Notes under the pieces: generated by a model
What the model saw: the letters and a program-made list of their open reading frames with translations, nothing else
Database searches by the model: none
Told to the model about the DNA's origin: nothing
Assembly (NCBI RefSeq): GCF_001905735.1
Contig: NZ_LISW01000011.1
Location: 1-48,508 of the forward strand
Source of the DNA: Streptomyces sp. CB01249
Lineage (GTDB): Bacteria > Actinomycetota > Actinomycetes > Streptomycetales > Streptomycetaceae
Length of the DNA stretch: 48,508 nt
Direction of reading: 5' to 3'
Shown here: positions 1-6,563 of the stretch, in pieces
Numbering within the stretch: the stretch's first letter is position 1
How the letters are laid out: each line of letters starts with the position of its first letter
Made by a program: the position numbers and the translations under genes

Positions 1-10
1 GTCGCCGCCC
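1..10. other. cosN: cosN, right-hand part of the split cohesive end
   Basis: The window opens with GTCGCCGCCC, the complement of the first ten bases of the lambda left cohesive end (GGGCGGCGACCT), followed directly by the genome right end. The other part of cosN lies at 48501-48508. Six bases, GTCGCC, are present at both ends, so the contig closes into a circle across cosN. Confidence 0.95.
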
Positions 11-33
11 CGTAACCTGTCGGATCACCGGAA

Positions 34-40
34 AGGACCC
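34..40 (-). promoter_or_regulatory. cosQ: cosQ packaging termination site
   Basis: On the minus strand the sequence reads GGGTCCT followed by TTCCGG, a short distance from the cosN nick. cosQ is known to be needed for terminase to recognise and cut the downstream cos when packaging ends. Position and sequence fit; nothing else occupies this stretch. Confidence 0.75.
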
Positions 41-209
41 GTAAAGTGATAATGATTATCATCTACATATCACAACGTGCGTGGAGGCCATCAAACCACG
101 TCAAATAATCAATTATGACGCAGGTATCGTATTAATTGATCTGCATCAACTTAACGTAAAAACAACTTCAGACAATACAAATCAGCGACACTGAATACGG
201 GGCAACCTC

Positions 210-404
210 ATGTCAACGAAGAACAGAACCCGCAGAACAACAACCCGCAACATCCGCTTTCCTAACCAAATGATTGAACAAATTAACATCGCTCTTGAGC
301 AAAAAGGGTCCGGGAATTTCTCAGCCTGGGTCATTGAAGCCTGCCGTCGGAGACTAACGTCAGAAAAGAGAGCATATACATCAATTAAAAGTGATGAAGA
401 ATGA
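210..404 (+). CDS. Small ribbon-helix-helix-like protein (YlcI/DUF3950-like)
   Basis: This frame of 64 codons has a very basic N-terminus (KNRTRRTTTRN) followed by NIRFPNQMIEQINIAL and FSAWVIEACRRRL, a strand-helix-helix pattern typical of Arc-like DNA-binding proteins. It resembles the small DUF3950/YlcI proteins of lambdoid prophages; that family link is from memory. A weak GGGGCAAC stretch precedes the ATG. It stands alone near the right end with no partner gene, and its DNA target is unknown. It could be a remnant, but residue composition and the conserved-looking C-terminal half favour a real gene. Confidence 0.6.
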   Translation: MSTKNRTRRTTTRNIRFPNQMIEQINIALEQKGSGNFSAWVIEACRRRLTSEKRAYTSIKSDEE

Positions 405-568
405 ACATCCCGCGTTCTTCCCTCCGAACAGGACGATATTGTAAATTCACTTAATTACGAGGGCATTGCAGTAATTGAGTTGCAGTTTTACCACTTTCCT
501 GACAGTGACAGACTGCGTGTTGGCTCTGTCACAGACTAAATAGTTTGAATGATTAGCAGTTATGGTGA

Positions 569-775
569 TCAGTCAACCACCAGGGAATAATCCTTCATAT
601 TATTATCGTGCTTCACCAACGCTGCCTCAATTGCTCTGAATGCTTCCAGAGACACCTTATGTTCTATACATGCAATTACAACATCAGGGTAACTCATAGA
701 AATGGTGCTATTAAGCATATTTTTTACACGAATCAGATCCACGGAGGGATCATCAGCAGATTGTTCTTTATTCAT
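569..775 (-). CDS. Hypothetical protein, YbcW-like
   Basis: This 68-codon frame encodes a small acidic, soluble protein with no signal peptide or membrane segment. I recognise it as like YbcW of the E. coli DLP12 prophage, whose function is unknown. It is the last frame on the minus-strand side of the right end and faces the neighbouring plus-strand gene at 938. In DLP12 the homologues of bor, the 938-1471 gene and this gene are also adjacent, which suggests one exchanged accessory block. The start codon is preceded by AAAATGAATAAAG-type AT-rich sequence rather than a strong ribosome site. Confidence 0.6.
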
Positions 776-937
776 TTTGTCGCTCCATGCGCTTGCTCTT
801 CATCTAGCGGTTAAAATATTACTTCAAATCTTTCTGTATGAAGATTTGAGCACGTTGGCCTTACATACATCTGTCGGTTGTATTTCCCTCCAGAATGCCA
901 GCAGGACCGCACTTTGTTACGCAACCAATACTATTAA

Positions 938-1471
938 GTGAAAACATTCCTAATATTTGACATAAATCATCAACAAAACACAAGGAGGTCAGACCAGATT
1001 GAAACGATAAAAACGATAATGCAAACTACGCGCCCTCGTATCACATGGAAGGTTTTACCAATGGCTCAGGTTGCCATTTTTAAAGAAATATTCGATCAAG
1101 TGCGAAAAGATTTAGACTGTGAATTGTTTTATTCTGAACTAAAACGTCACAACGTCTCACATTATATTTACTATCTAGCCACAGATAATATTCACATCGT
1201 GTTAGAAAACGATAACACCGTGTTAATAAAAGGACTTAAAAAGGTTGTAAATGTTAAATTCTCAAGAAACACGCATCTTATAGAAACGTCCTATGATAGG
1301 TTGAAATCAAGAGAAATCACATTTCAGCAATACAGGGAAAATCTTGCTAAAGCAGGAGTTTTCCGATGGGTTACAAATATCCATGAACATAAAAGATATT
1401 ACTATACCTTTGATAATTCATTACTATTTACTGAGAGCATTCAGAACACTACACAAATCTTTCCACGCTAA
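938..1471 (+). CDS. DUF1398-like protein (YbcV family), 'putative envelope protein'
   Basis: This 177-residue frame is AT-rich compared with the late genes. Lambda annotations call it a putative envelope protein, and it resembles YbcV/DUF1398 proteins of lambdoid prophages. I see no signal peptide, lipobox or transmembrane helix, so the envelope label is not supported by the sequence itself. The region around residues 45-140 (RITWKVLPMAQ, VSHYIYYLA, SYDRLKSREITFQQ) looks like a folded soluble domain. A homology-supported start could also be the Met at codon 28, just before QTTRPRITWK, because the first 27 residues look unlike a folded domain. Function is unknown. Confidence 0.65.
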   Translation: MKTFLIFDINHQQNTRRSDQIETIKTIMQTTRPRITWKVLPMAQVAIFKEIFDQVRKDLDCELFYSELKRHNVSHYIYYLATDNIHIVLENDNTVLIKGLKKVVNVKFSRNTHLIETSYDRLKSREITFQQYRENLAKAGVFRWVTNIHEHKRYYYTFDNSLLFTESIQNTTQIFPR

Positions 1472-1563
1472 ATCATAACGTCCGGTTTCTTCCGTGTCAG
1501 CACCGGGGCGTTGGCATAATGCAATACGTGTACGCGCTAAACCCTGTGTGCATCGTTTTAATT

Positions 1564-1626
1564 ATTCCCGGACACTCCCGCAGAGAAGTTCCCCGTCAGG
1601 GCTGTGGACATAGTTAATCCGGGAAT
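1564..1626. repeat. Inverted repeat upstream of bor
   Basis: ATTCCCGGA at 1564-1572 is exactly complemented by TCCGGGAAT at 1618-1626. The arms are nine bases with a 45-base loop. The 290-base gap 1472-1760 also holds an AT-rich stretch (1650-1710) that is likely to contain the bor promoter; bor is expressed from the lysogen independently of phage early and late promoters. No protein frame is evident in the gap. Confidence 0.5.
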
Positions 1627-1760
1627 ACAATGACGATTCATCGCACCTGACATACATTAATAAATATTAACAATATGAAATTTCAACTCATTGTTTAGGG
1701 TTTGTTTAATTTTCTACACATACGATTCTGCGAACTTCAAAAAGCATCGGGAATAACACC

Positions 1761-2054
1761 ATGAAAAAAATGCTACTCGCTACTGCGCTGGCCCTGCTTA
1801 TTACAGGATGTGCTCAACAGACGTTTACTGTTCAAAACAAACCGGCAGCAGTAGCACCAAAGGAAACCATCACCCATCATTTCTTCGTTTCTGGAATTGG
1901 GCAGAAGAAAACTGTCGATGCAGCCAAAATTTGTGGCGGCGCAGAAAATGTTGTTAAAACAGAAACCCAGCAAACATTCGTAAATGGATTGCTCGGTTTT
2001 ATTACTTTAGGCATTTATACTCCGCTGGAAGCGCGTGTGTATTGCTCACAATAA
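1761..2054 (+). CDS. bor: Bor outer-membrane lipoprotein, serum resistance
   Basis: The 97-residue protein starts with a lipoprotein signal, MKKMLLATALALLITGC, with lipobox ITGC and the lipidated Cys at position 17. Bor is expressed by lysogens, sits in the outer membrane and raises survival of the host in animal serum; it is close to Iss of virulent E. coli. The gene points opposite to the lysis genes and is set off by a long AT-rich upstream region, as expected of a lysogenic-conversion gene ('moron'). A GGGA stretch precedes the ATG. It converges on Rz, whose stop codon lies about 30 bases away. Confidence 0.95.
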   Translation: MKKMLLATALALLITGCAQQTFTVQNKPAAVAPKETITHHFFVSGIGQKKTVDAAKICGGAENVVKTETQQTFVNGLLGFITLGIYTPLEARVYCSQ

Positions 2055-2085
2055 TTGCATGAGTTGCCCATCGATATGGGCAACT

Positions 2086-2547
2086 CTATCTGCACTGCTC
2101 ATTAATATACTTCTGGGTTCCTTCCAGTTGTTTTTGCATAGTGATCAGCCTCTCTCTGAGGGTGAAATAATCCCGTTCAGCGGTGTCTGCCAGTCGGGGG
2201 GAGGCTGCATTATCCACGCCGGAGGCGGTGGTGGCTTCACGCACTGACTGACAGACTGCTTTGATGTGCAACCGACGACGACCAGCGGCAACATCATCAC
2301 GCAGAGCATCATTTTCAGCTTTAGCATCAGCTAACTCCTTCGTGTATTTTGCATCGAGCGCAGCAACATCACGCTGACGCATCTGCATGTCAGTAATTGC
2401 CGCGTTCGCCAGCTTCAGTTCTCTGGCATTTTTGTCGCGCTGGGCTTTGTAGGTAATGGCGTTATCACGGTAATGATTAACAGCCCATGACAGGCAGACG
2501 ATGATGCAGATAACCAGAGCGGAGATAATCGCGGTGACTCTGCTCAT
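2086..2547 (-). CDS. Rz: Rz inner-membrane spanin
   Basis: The 153-residue protein has an N-terminal signal anchor (residues 4-22, ending SWAVNHY) and then a long periplasmic coiled coil rich in Ala, Glu, Lys and Asp. With Rz1 it forms the spanin complex that bridges the periplasm and fuses inner and outer membranes at the last step of lysis. Its start overlaps the end of R by four bases, so translation is coupled. Another complete gene, Rz1, lies inside it in a different reading frame. It is transcribed from pR' under Q control. Confidence 0.96.
   Translation of the reverse strand: MSRVTAIISALVICIIVCLSWAVNHYRDNAITYKAQRDKNARELKLANAAITDMQMRQRDVAALDAKYTKELADAKAENDALRDDVAAGRRRLHIKAVCQSVREATTASGVDNAASPRLADTAERDYFTLRERLITMQKQLEGTQKYINEQCR
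2145..2327 (-). CDS. Rz1: Rz1 outer-membrane lipoprotein spanin, nested in Rz
   Basis: This 60-codon frame lies wholly inside Rz in another frame. It encodes a lipoprotein: signal MLKLKMMLCVMMLPLVVVGC, lipobox VVGC with Cys20. The mature 40-residue chain is proline-rich (PPPPPAW, PPPDW), as expected of Rz1. It is placed in the outer membrane and binds the C-terminus of Rz. Full nesting of one essential lysis gene in another is characteristic of lambdoid phages. Confidence 0.95.
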   Translation of the reverse strand: MLKLKMMLCVMMLPLVVVGCTSKQSVSQCVKPPPPPAWIMQPPPDWQTPLNGIISPSERG

Positions 2548-3020
2548 ACATCAATCTCTCTGACCGTTCCGCCCGCTTCTTTGAATTTTGCAATCAGGCT
2601 GTCAGCCTTATGCTCGAACTGACCATAACCAGCGCCCGGCAGTGAAGCCCAGATATTGCTGCAACGGTCGATTGCCTGACGGATATCACCACGATCAATC
2701 ATAGGTAAAGCGCCACGCTCCTTAATCTGCTGCAATGCCACAGCGTCCTGACTTTTCGGAGAGAAGTCTTTCAGGCCAAGCTGCTTGCGGTAGGCATCCC
2801 ACCAACGGGAAAGAAGCTGGTAGCGTCCGGCGCCTGTTGATTTGAGTTTTGGGTTTAGCGTGACAAGTTTGCGAGGGTGATCGGAGTAATCAGTAAATAG
2901 CTCTCCGCCTACAATGACGTCATAACCATGATTTCTGGTTTTCTGACGTCCGTTATCAGTTCCCTCCGACCACGCCAGCATATCGAGGAACGCCTTACGT
3001 TGATTATTGATTTCTACCAT
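2544..3020 (-). CDS. R: R endolysin, lytic transglycosylase
   Basis: The 158-residue protein cleaves the glycan strands of peptidoglycan as a lytic transglycosylase. The catalytic Glu19 is in LAWSEGTDNG. There is no signal peptide, so it accumulates in the cytoplasm and needs the S holin to reach the wall. Its start lies inside the end of S (17-base overlap) and its stop overlaps the Rz start. Because this window carries an S amber, R would be made in a non-suppressing host but not released. Confidence 0.97.
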   Translation of the reverse strand: MVEINNQRKAFLDMLAWSEGTDNGRQKTRNHGYDVIVGGELFTDYSDHPRKLVTLNPKLKSTGAGRYQLLSRWWDAYRKQLGLKDFSPKSQDAVALQQIKERGALPMIDRGDIRQAIDRCSNIWASLPGAGYGQFEHKADSLIAKFKEAGGTVREIDV

Positions 3021-3327
3021 CTTCTACTCCGGCTTTTTTAGCAGCGAAGCGTTTGATAAGCGAACCAATCGAGTCAGTACCGATGTAGCCGATAAACACG
3101 CTCGTTATATAAGCGAGATTGCTACTTAGTCCGGCGAAGTCGAGAAGGTCACGAATGAACTAGGCGATAATGGCGCACATCGTTGCGTCGATTACTGTTT
3201 TTGTAAACGCACCGCCATTATATCTGCCGCGAAGGTACGCCATTGCAAACGCAAGGATTGCCCCGATGCCTTGTTCCTTTGCCGCGAGAATGGCGGCCAA
3301 CAGGTCATGTTTTTCTGGCATCTTCAT
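3004..3327 (-). pseudogene. S: S holin/antiholin gene with amber codon 56 (Sam7)
   Basis: The frame starts at 3327 with Met-Lys-Met; the second ATG is at 3321. These are the two starts that give antiholin S107 and holin S105. Reading on, codon 56 (3160-3162) is TAG where wild type has Trp, in the context AIIA-stop-FIRDLLDF. Beyond it the frame is intact to TAA at 3004. This is the Sam7 allele. Holin normally forms large inner-membrane lesions at a set time through three transmembrane helices; here only the first 55 residues are made unless the host suppresses amber codons. The leader just upstream of the dual start is the known control region for start choice. Confidence 0.96.
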
Positions 3328-3452
3328 GTCTTACCCCCAATAAGGGGATTTGCTCTATTTAATTAGGAATAAGGTCGATTACTGATAGAACAAATCCAGG
3401 CTACTGTGTTTAGTAATCAGATTTGTTCGTGACCGATATGCACGGGCAAAAC

Positions 3453-3482
3453 GGCAGGAGGTTGTTAGCGCGACCTCCTGCC
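3453..3482. repeat. Perfect 10-bp hairpin in the late leader
   Basis: GGCAGGAGGT at 3453-3462 pairs exactly with ACCTCCTGCC at 3473-3482 around a ten-base loop. No T run follows on either strand, so it does not look like an intrinsic terminator. The stretch 3328-3697 between S and the terminator has no convincing protein gene; it forms the untranslated late leader. Confidence 0.6.
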
Positions 3483-3649
3483 ACCCGCTTTCACGAAGGT
3501 CATGTGTAAAAGGCCGCAGCGTAACTATTACTAATGAATTCAGGACAGACAGTGGCTACGGCTCAGTTTGGGTTGTGCTGTTGCTGGGCGGCGATGACGC
3601 CTGTACGCATTTGGTGATCCGGTTCTGCTTCCGGTATTCGCTTAATTCA

Positions 3650-3727
3650 GCACAACGGAAAGAGCACTGGCTAACCAGGCTCGCCGACTCTTCACGATTA
3701 TCGACTCAATGCTCTTACCTGTTGTGC
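3650..3727 (-). repeat. Long structured inverted repeat in the late leader
   Basis: GCACAAC at 3650-3656 and AAAGAGCA at 3659-3666 pair with TGCTCTTA (3710-3717) and GTTGTGC (3721-3727), with one mismatch in the inner arm and a small internal bulge. The 43-base loop contains a smaller hairpin (CTGG...CCAG). It lies just downstream of tR', so only Q-modified polymerase would transcribe it. See findings. Confidence 0.5.
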
Positions 3728-3892
3728 AGATATAAAAAATCCCGAAACCGTTATGCAGGCTCTAACTATTACCTGCGAACTGTTTCGGGATTGCATTTTG
3801 CAGACCTCTCTGCCTGCGATGGTTGGAGTTCCAGACGATACGTCGAAGTGACCAACTAGGCGGAATCGGTAGTAAGCGCCGCCTCTTTTCAT
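3698..3892 (-). CDS. orf-64, hypothetical protein in the 6S RNA region
   Basis: This 64-codon frame begins MKRGGAYYRFRLVGHFDVSSG and lies inside the pR'-tR' segment that makes 6S RNA and continues across tR'. Lambda annotations list it as orf-64. GAGATG precedes the start. It has no recognisable domain and overlaps regulatory RNA and a terminator, so it may be a chance frame; translation would require Q read-through for its second half. Confidence 0.35.
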   Translation of the reverse strand: MKRGGAYYRFRLVGHFDVSSGTPTIAGREVCKMQSRNSSQVIVRACITVSGFFISAQQVRALSR

Positions 3893-3926
3893 CTCACTAC
3901 CACAACGAGCGAATTAACCCATCGTT
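3733..3926 (-). ncRNA. 6S RNA, constitutive late leader transcript
   Basis: This is the short RNA between the pR' start at 3926 and tR'. It is made throughout infection; with Q, the same start gives the late transcript of more than 20 kb. Extent is inferred from the promoter and terminator seen here and from known lambda transcription. Confidence 0.8.
3734..3791 (-). terminator. tR': tR' intrinsic terminator of 6S RNA
   Basis: On the minus strand AATCCCGAAACA pairs with GGTTTCGGGATT, followed at once by a run of T (plus-strand aaaaaa at 3734-3739). It ends the ~194-base 6S transcript from pR' unless Q has modified RNA polymerase. The loop is about 30 bases and holds a second small hairpin. 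Confidence 0.9.
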
Positions 3927-3961
3927 GAGTCAAATTTACCCAATTTTATTCAATAAGTCAA
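3921..3961 (-). promoter_or_regulatory. pR': pR' late promoter with pause element and qut site
   Basis: The minus strand has -35 TTGACT (3956-3961), a 17-base spacer, -10 TAAATT (3933-3938) and start A at 3926. The first transcribed bases AACGAT form the -10-like element at which sigma-bound polymerase pauses and Q loads. This is the only strong promoter for lysis, head and tail genes. Confidence 0.9.
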
Positions 3962-4003
3962 TATCATGCCGTTAATATGTTGCCATCCGTGGCAATCATG
4001 CTG

Positions 4004-4627
4004 CTAACGTGTGACCGCATTCAAAATGTTGTCTGCGATTGACTCTTCTTTGTGGCATTGCACCACCAGAGCGTCATACAGCGGCTTAACAGTGCGTGAC
4101 CAGGTGGGTTGGGTAAGGTTTGGGATTAGCATCGTCACAGCGCGATATGCTGCGCTTGCTGGCATCCTTGAATAGCCGACGCCTTTGCATCTTCCGCACT
4201 CTTTCTCGACAACTCTCCCCCACAGCTCTGTTTTGGCAATATCAACCGCACGGCCTGTACCATGGCAATCTCTGCATCTTGCCCCCGGCGTCGCGGCACT
4301 ACGGCAATAATCCGCATAAGCGAATGTTGCGAGCACTTGCAGTACCTTTGCCTTAGTATTTCCTTCAAGCTTTGCCACACCACGGTATTTCCCCGATACC
4401 TTGTGTGCAAATTGCATCAGATAGTTGATAGCCTTTTGTTTGTCGTTCTGGCTGAGTTCGTGCTTACCGCAGAATGCAGCCATACCGAATCCGGCTTGTG
4501 ATTGCGCCATCCCCATAGCAGCCATCACATCAGTACCGGAAAGAGAGTCAGAAGCCGTGGCCCGTGGTGAGTCGCTCATCATCGGGCTTTTTGGCGAATG
4601 AAATTTAGCTACGCTTTCGAGTCTCAT
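4004..4627 (-). CDS. Q: Q late gene antiterminator
   Basis: The 207-residue protein binds the qut DNA at pR' and modifies paused RNA polymerase so that it passes tR' and all later terminators. A zinc-binding module is visible around residues 118-147: CRDC, then 25 residues, then CGRC. The C-terminal part is basic. It is the last gene of the pR early operon; its start overlaps the end of ninI by four bases. An antisense CII-dependent promoter, pAQ, lies inside it at 4327 and lowers Q when CII is high. Confidence 0.97.
4327..4340 (+). promoter_or_regulatory. pAQ: CII-binding site of pAQ, antisense promoter in Q
   Basis: TTGC-GAGCAC-TTGC matches the CII recognition pattern TTGC-N6-TTGC exactly and is oriented to drive RNA antisense to Q. 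CII-activated pAQ RNA delays late gene expression during the lysogenic choice. Confidence 0.85.
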
Positions 4628-5289
4628 GCGCCTTCTCCCTGTACCTGAATCAATGTTAGGTTTCCGCAGAACACTGCGCCGGTATCGATATACATTTGGT
4701 TGGCAAACTTGAGTGGTTTCACTGCTGGCGTATGACCAAAGATGAACGTGTCCGCGCCTTTGATTTCTTTCACGATCCCGTTTTGTGAGTTGCTGATTCG
4801 TTCGCGGTTCCAGATTACCTGCTGATGATCAACTGGCTTTCCAAACTCGTATTCGTCAAAGGGATAATCGGCGTGGCAGATAACATATTTTTTATCTTTG
4901 CTCACCAGTTCGATGATTAACGGAAGTTCATCTGCTTTATGGGCAAGAGCTTTAGCCAGAATTTCTTTGTCGTAATCGAGATTAAAGAACCAGCCACCGC
5001 CATTAAGCAGCCAGTGATTAACGTTTCCACGCTCTGATAAGCCATCAATCATCATTTGCTCATGGTTTCCACGTACAGCTCTGAACCAGGGGAATGTGAT
5101 TAATTCCAGGCATTCAACGTTCTCTGCACCACGATCAACCAAATCGCCCACCGAGATAAGCAGGTCTTTTTTGTTGTCGAATCCAATCGTATCCAGTTTG
5201 TTCATCAGGTTCGTGTAGCATCCGTGCAGATCGCCAACTACCCAAATATTTCGGTATTTGCTGCCATCAATTTTTTCGTAATAGCGCAT
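4624..5289 (-). CDS. ninI: NinI, lambda protein phosphatase
   Basis: The 221-residue protein is the Mn-dependent serine/threonine (and tyrosine) phosphatase of lambda. The three metallophosphatase motifs are present in order: GDLHG near residue 19, GDLVDRG near 48, and RGNHE near 72. A conserved His lies in FGHTP near the C-terminus. The start used is the Met of MRYYEKIDG; an in-frame Met 25 codons upstream lies inside ninH and is unlikely. The start overlaps ninH by 23 bases. Its phage role is not essential and its natural substrate is unclear. Confidence 0.93.
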
Positions 5290-5473
5290 CTCTTTCACTC
5301 CATCCGCGATGAACCATGAGAACGTCGTTGACGATGGCGTGCATTTTCCCGTCTTTATCATCAACGTATTTTCTGACCGTACCGCGACTACATTTCAGTC
5401 TGCGTGCTACTTCTGTCTGATTTCCGTATGTTTCAACGAGCATGTCTGGAATGGTTTTTACTGAGAACGTCAT
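5267..5473 (-). CDS. ninH: NinH, Fis-like helix-turn-helix protein
   Basis: The 68-residue protein has a helix-turn-helix at about residues 16-40 ([20 protein letters not shown]), reminiscent of Fis. Its start overlaps the ninG stop. Codon 15 is ACA (Thr) at 5429-5431. The commercial cI857 ind1 Sam7 strain is reported to have a G-to-A change at the equivalent base, which would make this an Ala15Thr substitution next to the DNA-binding unit. Function in infection is not established. Confidence 0.85.
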
Positions 5474-6084
5474 GCGGCCTCACTTCTGCTATTTCGCAGG
5501 TCTTTGAGTTTCTGTTGGTACTCTGCCTTGATCGCCTTGCACTCTTCGATAGTCCAGCGATGGCGGTTATGGTTTGATTCGATTTCGTCTACTGCTTCCT
5601 GCCCGATGCGGCTAATCAGTTCGACGCGATACGGAACGAGATTTCCGCTTTTGTGCTGGTTGCACACCACGCATTGCTTGTGAATATTGCGTTCATTAAA
5701 TCGGAGTTGAGGTGCCGCAGCAGTTGTCCGGTAATGTCCGGCATCCCACTGAGCAGACGTGAGCGTTCCGCACGAGATACATGGTAAGTCGCGGTCTCTT
5801 TCTCTGATGAAGGCGTTTACGGCTTGTTGGGCTTGTTTAATCCAGTAACTGCGGGGCTTTAAGGCGAGTTTTCGAATCTTAAGTTTATCTTTCTGTTTCT
5901 GCTCCTCTCGTCGTCGTTTCTTCTCTGCTGCTTTTTCCGCTTTTTCGCGTTCTTTACTTCGTCGTTCGAGTGCTATCTTGGTTCCACACTCTGGAGAGCA
6001 CCACCACTGATTAGCGAATGCAGGGTGAAACCATTCCCGGCATTCATCGTTTTTACATCGTCTTCGCGCTGGTTTAGCCATCAT
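5470..6084 (-). CDS. ninG: NinG (Rap), recombination nuclease
   Basis: The 204-residue protein has an N-terminal zinc-finger-like part (CRRC-type Cys near residues 10-34), a very basic coiled-coil segment (residues 43-75, rich in Lys, Arg and Glu), and an HNH-like zinc module: CISCG, GHYRTTAAA, CVVCNQHKSGN (residues ~101-150). Rap (recombination adept with plasmid) aids RecBCD-dependent exchange and cuts branched DNA such as Holliday junctions and D-loops. It is in the nin block of the pR operon with short overlaps on both sides. Confidence 0.92.
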   Translation of the reverse strand: MMAKPARRRCKNDECREWFHPAFANQWWCSPECGTKIALERRSKEREKAEKAAEKKRRREEQKQKDKLKIRKLALKPRSYWIKQAQQAVNAFIRERDRDLPCISCGTLTSAQWDAGHYRTTAAAPQLRFNERNIHKQCVVCNQHKSGNLVPYRVELISRIGQEAVDEIESNHNRHRWTIEECKAIKAEYQQKLKDLRNSRSEAA

Positions 6085-6244
6085 CTTCTTCCTCGTGCAT
6101 CGAGCTATTCGGATCGCTCATCAGTTCTGCGCAGCAGTGCTCACACACGTGAACTTCCAGCACATGCAGCTTCTGACCGCAGTTAGCGCACGTTAAAGCT
6201 CGCTCGACGCTTTCTTGTTCGTAACTTCGATTTTGGTCAATCAC
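6074..6244 (-). CDS. ninF: NinF, small zinc-finger-like protein
   Basis: This is a 56-residue protein when started at the GTG at 6244 (Val-Ile-Asp-Gln-Asn), which gives a four-base overlap with ninE; a longer in-frame start at 6286 would run deep into ninE and is less likely. CANCGQ and CEHCCAE give a paired CxxC zinc-ribbon pattern; the tail is acidic (EEEDDG). Function is unknown. Confidence 0.8.
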   Translation of the reverse strand: MIDQNRSYEQESVERALTCANCGQKLHVLEVHVCEHCCAELMSDPNSSMHEEEDDG

Positions 6245-6423
6245 CTTGTTTTCCTCGCACGACGTCTTAGCCACCGGATATCCCACAGGTGAGCCGTGTA
6301 GTTGAAGGTTTTTACGTCAGATTCTTTTGGGATTGGCTTGGGTTTATTTCTGGTGCGTTTCGTTGGAAGGTATTTGCAGTTTTCGCAGATTATGTCGGTG
6401 ATACTTCGTCGCTGTCTCGCCAC
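6241..6423 (-). CDS. ninE: NinE, small basic protein
   Basis: This 60-residue protein is strongly basic at both ends (MARQRRS; WLRRRARKTR) with one CENC motif near residue 15. It overlaps ninD at its start by 34 bases and ninF at its end by 4. Function is unknown. Belonging to the tightly packed nin run and its codon use support it as a real gene. Confidence 0.78.
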   Translation of the reverse strand: MARQRRSITDIICENCKYLPTKRTRNKPKPIPKESDVKTFNYTAHLWDIRWLRRRARKTR

Positions 6424-6563
6424 ACGTCCTCCTTTTCCTGCGGTAGTGGTAACACCCCTGTTGGTGTTCTTTCACACCGGAGACACCATCGATTCCAGTA
6501 AGGTTGATTTGGTCGGAAGCGGTTATCTTCTTTGCATTCACCGCACCGATAACATCGCATCAT
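6390..6563 (-). CDS. ninD: NinD, 57-residue zinc-finger-like protein
   Basis: The protein reads MMRCYRCGECKEDN at its start and has a second Cys pair in WCLRCERTP, together a four-Cys zinc-ribbon pattern. The ATG at 6563 overlaps the ninC stop (ATGA-like junction), and the end overlaps ninE. Function is unknown; the conserved Cys pairs suggest a nucleic-acid or protein-binding knuckle. Confidence 0.78.
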   Translation of the reverse strand: MMRCYRCGECKEDNRFRPNQPYWNRWCLRCERTPTGVLPLPQEKEDVWRDSDEVSPT

